8,715 nt of DNA from contig JAUVTM010000072.1 of NCBI GenBank assembly GCA_030601545.1, forward strand, positions 1 to 8,715, written 5' to 3'. Every line of letters begins with the position of its first letter. Position 1 is the first letter of the stretch. The notes beneath the pieces are model-generated. The model saw only the letters and a program-made list of their open reading frames with translations, made no database searches and had not been told where the DNA came from. A program made the translations under genes and the position numbers. The DNA comes from Syntrophobacterales bacterium. GTDB lineage: Bacteria; Desulfobacterota; Syntrophobacteria; BM002. Shown piece after piece: positions 5,833-8,715 of this stretch.

Positions 5833-6228
5833 CTATCGATATTTGATTACCCAACTATCGGGATTCATGACCATCCTTACAAGTTGGGACAAAACGTGAT
5901 CATATCTTTCATCAAGCTCCTCGAAACTCTCTTCCTCTATATAACCACAGCGAAGAGCGAACTCTAGCCATACTTGTGTCTCAGCTGCTTCACTTTCAGA
6001 ATCGTTGAGTTTGCTCACAAATGCTGCCGGGTAACGCCTTCTACGCCAGGCTTCTGATAAGTTGGTACAAACAGAGCGCGATGATCGGCGAATCTGGTCT
6101 GTCAGTGAGTATCTCTCCTCAGCCGGGAAAGTTTTTGACAGTTCGAATATTTCCATGGCCAGAGCCATACCAGCTTGGTAAACACGTAGATCTCTAAAGC
6201 TGCGAATGTTCTTTTTCGATGCCCCCAT
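5833..6228 (-). CDS. Four-helix-bundle protein, S23 / 23S rRNA intervening-sequence family, 131 aa
   Basis: This is the family (four helix bundle protein, related to proteins encoded in 23S rRNA intervening sequences and to the Avd accessory protein of diversity-generating retroelements) whose cellular role is mostly unknown. Signature segments are SFRDLRVYQAGMALAMEIFE (10-29), FPAEERYSLTDQIRRSSRSV (34-53), TNLSEAWRRRRYPAAF (55-70), and the ESEAAETQVWLEFALRCGY helix (78-96). The basic RRRR patch would suit nucleic-acid or acidic-partner binding. A longer frame reaches an ATG at 6240. I chose the ATG at 6228 because GGAGGG lies four bases before it, inside the longer frame. The length is normal, with no signal peptide. 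The gene is isolated between genes of other function and enclosed by inverted copies of a GC-rich repeat, which suggests a horizontally moving cassette. No reverse transcriptase or 23S rRNA is nearby. Confidence 0.92.
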   Translation of the reverse strand: MGASKKNIRSFRDLRVYQAGMALAMEIFELSKTFPAEERYSLTDQIRRSSRSVCTNLSEAWRRRRYPAAFVSKLNDSESEAAETQVWLEFALRCGYIEEESFEELDERYDHVLSQLVRMVMNPDSWVIKYR

Positions 6229-6264
6229 TCTTCCCTCCATTTGTTCGAGCAGTTTAATAGTTTT

Positions 6265-6328
6265 CTCGCCGCGTCTCCCCCTCTCTCTGTCTCCGCGTCG
6301 CCGTGTCGCCGCGTCTCCGCGTCCCTCT
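6265..6328 (-). repeat. GC-rich repeat, inverted copy, right of the four-helix-bundle gene
   Basis: Read on the - strand, this block contains GGGACGCGGAGACGCGGCGA, then further GGCGACGCGGAGAC and GGGGGAGACGCGGCG words. It is clearly related to the units at 5722-5793 but degenerate and in opposite orientation. It lies immediately upstream of the four-helix-bundle gene and about 50 bases past the tsaD stop. The pair of blocks brackets a segment of roughly 600 bases. Confidence 0.8.
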
Positions 6329-6379
6329 GTTATCAGGTTGTGCGCCTATTCATAAGCAACAGTGCGCCTTGGTGCTGCC

Positions 6380-7447
6380 TTAGGAGTTAGGCCGGTCGGG
6401 CCAGCGAGAAATGGCGTCAAAATCCAGATCCCAGCCTCCACCGGTTTTTTCTAACTGGTGAAAGCCAGCGGCGGCAACCATGGCTGCGTTGTCAGTGCAT
6501 AGCTCTGCCCTGGGCAACATCAACGGCAAACCCAGTCTGGCAACCTCCTCGCGCAGACGCTCCCGAAGGCGGCTATTGGCCGCCACCCCACCAGCCACTA
6601 CCACCTGACTTGCATCAAAGCGCTTAGCCGCAGCACAGGTTTTAACCACCAAAACATCAACCACCGCCTCCTGGAAGCTGGCGGCTATATCGGCAATCTG
6701 AACAGGGAGTTGTCTTGCCGAGGTACCACTGTTTTCAGAAATCCCAACACCTTCACCCTGATTGGGATCCACATATTTTCTGACGAAATTGACTACTGCC
6801 GTCTTGATACCACTGAAGCTAAAATCCAGGGAGTCTTTCTCCAGGTATGCCCGTGGAAAAGAAACGGCGTGAGGGTTGCCGCTGCGGGACAGCTCATCTA
6901 TGACCACTCCACCGGGGTATCCGAGGTCCAAGAATTTGGCTACCTTGTCAAAAGCCTCACCTGCAGCATCATCACGGGTACGGCCTACCAGTGTTATATC
7001 ACTGTAATCTTTAACATAATACAGGTTGGTATGACCTCCAGAGACCACGAGGGCGATGAGGGGAAAGGAGGGAGCCGATTCCTCCAAGAAGGCAGCCTGG
7101 ATATGCCCCTCCAAATGATTGACAGCTATCAGTGGTTTGCCAGTTGCATAGGCCAGCCCCTTGGCCACTCCAATCCCCACGAGAAGTGAGCCCACCAGTC
7201 CTGGTCCCTGAGTAACGGCGATGGCATCAACTGCGGACAACTCAAGGTCTGCCCGCTGCAGCGCCTCGGAAATCACTGGGACAATCACCTTTACGTGCTG
7301 CCTTGAGGCCAGTTCAGGTACCACCCCGCCATAGGGGCGATGAATAACAATTTGAGAGGAAACCACGCTCGAGAGAATGCGATGCCCATTTTCCACCACA
7401 GCTGCAGCGGTCTCATCACAGGAGCTTTCGATACCGAGTACTATCAC
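6380..7447 (-). CDS. tsaD: tRNA N6-adenosine threonylcarbamoyltransferase TsaD, 355 aa
   Basis: TsaD transfers the threonylcarbamoyl group from TC-AMP to A37 of ANN-decoding tRNAs (t6A), together with TsaB and TsaE, in the cytoplasm. The ASKHA fold begins V-L-G-I-E-S-S-C-D-E-T (3-13). The metal ligands appear as H111 and H115 in NHLEGH, with D319 in CTDNAAM. SGGHT (136-140), D157-type residues around RTRDDAAGEAFDK (156-168), GYPGG (176-180) and GGVAANSRLR (286-295) are further family motifs. The length is normal. The start is a GTG at 7447, supported by GGAGAGG upstream; no closer ATG would preserve the essential N-terminal motif. It is divergent from moaA. The downstream four-helix-bundle gene has the same orientation but is separated by repeats. 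No partner tsa gene is visible. Assignment is very confident. Confidence 0.98.
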   Translation of the reverse strand: MIVLGIESSCDETAAAVVENGHRILSSVVSSQIVIHRPYGGVVPELASRQHVKVIVPVISEALQRADLELSAVDAIAVTQGPGLVGSLLVGIGVAKGLAYATGKPLIAVNHLEGHIQAAFLEESAPSFPLIALVVSGGHTNLYYVKDYSDITLVGRTRDDAAGEAFDKVAKFLDLGYPGGVVIDELSRSGNPHAVSFPRAYLEKDSLDFSFSGIKTAVVNFVRKYVDPNQGEGVGISENSGTSARQLPVQIADIAASFQEAVVDVLVVKTCAAAKRFDASQVVVAGGVAANSRLRERLREEVARLGLPLMLPRAELCTDNAAMVAAAGFHQLEKTGGGWDLDFDAISRWPDRPNS

Positions 7448-7510
7448 GAGTCCTACCTCTCCAGTTTTTCTTTGTGCTGCACGGTTCTCAGTTGGCCGCG
7501 GAAAAGCAGG

Positions 7511-7534
7511 CAGCTGACAGCCGACAGCTGGCAG
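7511..7534 (+). repeat. CAGCTG-type 24-bp dispersed repeat, copy 2
   Basis: This copy starts CAGCTGACAGCCGACAGCTG and ends GCAG. It corresponds base for base, with five substitutions, to the copy at 5687-5710, in the same orientation. It lies in the leader of tsaD, between the start codon and a possible promoter. CAGCTG occurs twice within it and is self-complementary, so the RNA could form a short hairpin. The remainder of the 315-base tsaD/moaA gap holds the promoters listed here and no gene. Confidence 0.75.
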
Positions 7535-7538
7535 GTTG

Positions 7539-7566
7539 AAAATAATCTTACTCGTTTTTAGTTCAA
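7539..7566 (-). promoter_or_regulatory. Possible weak sigma70 promoter for tsaD
   Basis: On the - strand, TTGAAC (7561-7566) and TATTTT (7539-7544) are 16 bases apart, each matching four of six consensus bases. If used, the CAGCTG-type repeat would lie at the very start of the tsaD transcript. The region is AT-rich, so chance matches are likely. Confidence 0.28.
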
Positions 7567-7650
7567 TTAACTAGTAAGGAAATTTTACATATTTGCTTTT
7601 ATTACTGTTGATCTTTCTGCCCGCTGCCTACTGCGCATGCGCCAAATTCC

Positions 7651-7679
7651 TTGACTTCAATAATCCGCTCTTTTATTAT
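7651..7679 (+). promoter_or_regulatory. moaA: Sigma70-type promoter for moaA
   Basis: TTGACT (7651-7656) and TATTAT (7674-7679) are separated by exactly 17 bases, with each box matching five of six consensus positions. Transcription would begin near 7686, giving a leader of about 77 bases before the moaA ATG at 7763. A perfect palindrome overlaps the -10 box and the predicted start. The leader looks too short for a Moco riboswitch. Confidence 0.65.
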
Positions 7680-7695
7680 GTCAAAAGTGACATAA
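7676..7695. promoter_or_regulatory. 20-bp perfect palindrome, probable operator over the moaA promoter
   Basis: TTATGTCAAAAGTGACATAA consists of two 8-base arms (7676-7683 and 7688-7695) with a four-base centre. It covers the 3' part of the -10 box and the likely transcription start, the classic position for a repressor. The overall geometry (half-sites separated by N4) is like FNR-type sites, but the half-site ATGTCA is not the FNR TTGAT. I cannot name the regulator. Confidence 0.55.
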
Positions 7696-7762
7696 AGGAA
7701 CACTCCACTTGGAGCCCTGTTGAATCCGTGATACAGCGCACGTTTAGCTCTTGGAAATTACC

Positions 7763-8715
7763 ATGACCCTGCTCACCGATCGCTACCAAAGGTCTATTGA
7801 CTACCTCAGGGTTTCTATTACCGACCGCTGCAATCTCCGCTGTATCTATTGCACGCCATTAGGAGGCGCAGCCAAGCTAGAGCATCAAGACATTCTCTCT
7901 TATGAGGAGTTCCTCCGCCTTATTCAAGTAGCGTTGGACATGGGCATAACCAAGGTTCGACTCACGGGGGGAGAGCCACTGGTACGGAAAGGGGTCACTG
8001 ACTTCTGTCGGCGCTTGACAGCACTCCCCGGCTTGCAAAGCCTCAGCCTCACCACCAACGGAATCCTGCTTGAGGAACTTGCCCATGATCTTTATGGTGC
8101 CGGTATTCGCCGCGTTAATATCAGTCTCGACACACTCCAACCGCAGAAATTCCTACGCATCACCCGCAGTGATGAGTTCGACAGGGTGTGGCGAGGTATC
8201 CAGGCAGCCGAGCACGCCGGCTTGAATCCGATAAAGATCAATGTAGTGGTGATGCGGGGAATCAATGACGACGAGGTTCTGGACTTGGCGAAATTGACCC
8301 TTGAGCGACCGTATCACATTCGCTTTATAGAGTTTATGAGCATGAATAACGATAGCCAATGGGTCCTGCAGCACTACATTAGTGCCGATGAGATTCTTGC
8401 CAAGCTCCTTACTGTGGCCCCACTGGAACAAGTGGTCTCCCAACACACCAACGGCCCTGCCCGCCATTTCCGCTGGCCCGATGCGAAAGGTATCGTCGGC
8501 ATTATCAGCCCTATCAGTCACCACTTTTGTCCATCCTGTAACCGCATCCGCCTCACTGCCGACGGCAAGCTGCGCAACTGTCTTTTTTCTGATCAGGAAG
8601 TGGACATTAAATCCCCCCTCCGCCAAGGTGCTACAGACGCTGACCTGTCTCAAATTCTTGGGGCTTCCATTATCAACAAACCGGAGAAACATTGTTTGCA
8701 GTCTGACGTCTTCCG
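7763..8715 (+). CDS. moaA: GTP 3',8-cyclase MoaA (radical SAM), 3' end cut by window
   Basis: MoaA converts GTP to 3',8-cH2GTP, the first step of molybdenum cofactor synthesis, with MoaC acting next. The frame runs from the ATG at 7763 through the window end without a stop, giving 317 visible residues. The radical-SAM cluster motif is C23-N-L-R-C27-I-Y-C30. TGGEPLVRKG follows from T68. LTTNG and SLDT segments continue the barrel. The second, substrate-binding 4Fe-4S site is C256-P-S-C259 with C273, the CX2CX13C spacing of MoaA. The usual length is about 325-340 residues, so only the C-terminal tail, including its Gly-Gly end, is missing. An in-frame TAG at 7745-7747 excludes a start upstream of a TTG at 7751. 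The SD is weak (GGAA). It is divergent from tsaD and is probably controlled by the palindrome overlapping its promoter. Confidence 0.97.
   Translation, partial: MTLLTDRYQRSIDYLRVSITDRCNLRCIYCTPLGGAAKLEHQDILSYEEFLRLIQVALDMGITKVRLTGGEPLVRKGVTDFCRRLTALPGLQSLSLTTNGILLEELAHDLYGAGIRRVNISLDTLQPQKFLRITRSDEFDRVWRGIQAAEHAGLNPIKINVVVMRGINDDEVLDLAKLTLERPYHIRFIEFMSMNNDSQWVLQHYISADEILAKLLTVAPLEQVVSQHTNGPARHFRWPDAKGIVGIISPISHHFCPSCNRIRLTADGKLRNCLFSDQEVDIKSPLRQGATDADLSQILGASIINKPEKHCLQSDVF

Noticed and set aside
5833..6228. Avd-type diversity-generating retroelement
   Set aside because: The four-helix-bundle protein is related to Avd, but there is no reverse transcriptase, template repeat or variable repeat in the window.
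6229..6240. Upstream ATG for the four-helix-bundle gene
   Set aside because: The four added residues (MEGR) are encoded by the SD (GGAGGG) of the ATG at 6228, and no SD precedes the ATG at 6240.
6710..7189. Open frame of 159 codons on the + strand inside tsaD
   Set aside because: It is antisense to the conserved core of tsaD, which fully explains the sequence.
7686..7762. Moco riboswitch upstream of moaA
   Set aside because: The predicted leader is only about 77 bases and I see no multi-stem structure of the expected type.
8153..8692. Open frame of 179 codons on the - strand at the window end
   Set aside because: It is antisense to moaA; the + strand frame shows both iron-sulfur motifs with correct spacing.

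Overview
The window looks like ordinary chromosomal DNA from an anaerobic or facultative bacterium. It resembles Desulfobacterota (the former Deltaproteobacteria). This is an inference from gene content and intergenic style: a flavoredoxin-like flavin reductase, a DksA/TraR zinc-finger protein, a MoxR/CoxE-like pair, an S23-type four-helix-bundle gene, and many word-like repeats and hairpins between genes. No rRNA, tRNA, CRISPR array, transposase or phage gene was seen.

Layout. Positions 24-197 (-) encode a 57-residue Cys-rich peptide. Positions 198-607 hold no gene but are packed with repeats: an imperfect inverted repeat, a heptamer tandem array and a run of hairpins. A short DksA/TraR-family protein lies at 608-1009 (-). 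Positions 1010-1411 hold a 9-mer tandem duplication and what looks like the degraded 3' end of a DUF2284-type gene. An Old Yellow Enzyme (1412-2500, -) and a flavoredoxin-like flavin reductase (2693-3280, -) follow. A MITE-like inverted-repeat element (3306-3442) sits directly upstream of the flavin reductase.

On the + strand, a MoxR-type AAA+ ATPase (3640-4464) and a CoxE-like VWA protein (4484-5707) form a two-gene unit. Next comes a small four-helix-bundle gene (5833-6228, -) bracketed by inverted copies of a GC-rich minisatellite, then tsaD (6380-7447, -). Divergently transcribed moaA (7763 to the window end, +) is cut by the window edge. It is preceded by a good sigma70-type promoter that overlaps a perfect 20-bp palindrome.

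How the genes fit together. TsaD (tRNA t6A modification) and MoaA (first step of molybdenum cofactor synthesis) are housekeeping or cofactor genes. The OYE and the flavin reductase may form a flavin redox pair. MoxR plus CoxE-like VWA is the widespread ATPase/adaptor arrangement linked in some systems to maturation of metalloenzymes or complexes; its client here is unknown. The most unusual content is between the genes: at least four different word-like repeat families, a hairpin cluster and a MITE-like element. One repeat supplies the stop codon of the CoxE-like gene, and another pair encloses the four-helix-bundle gene like a cassette.
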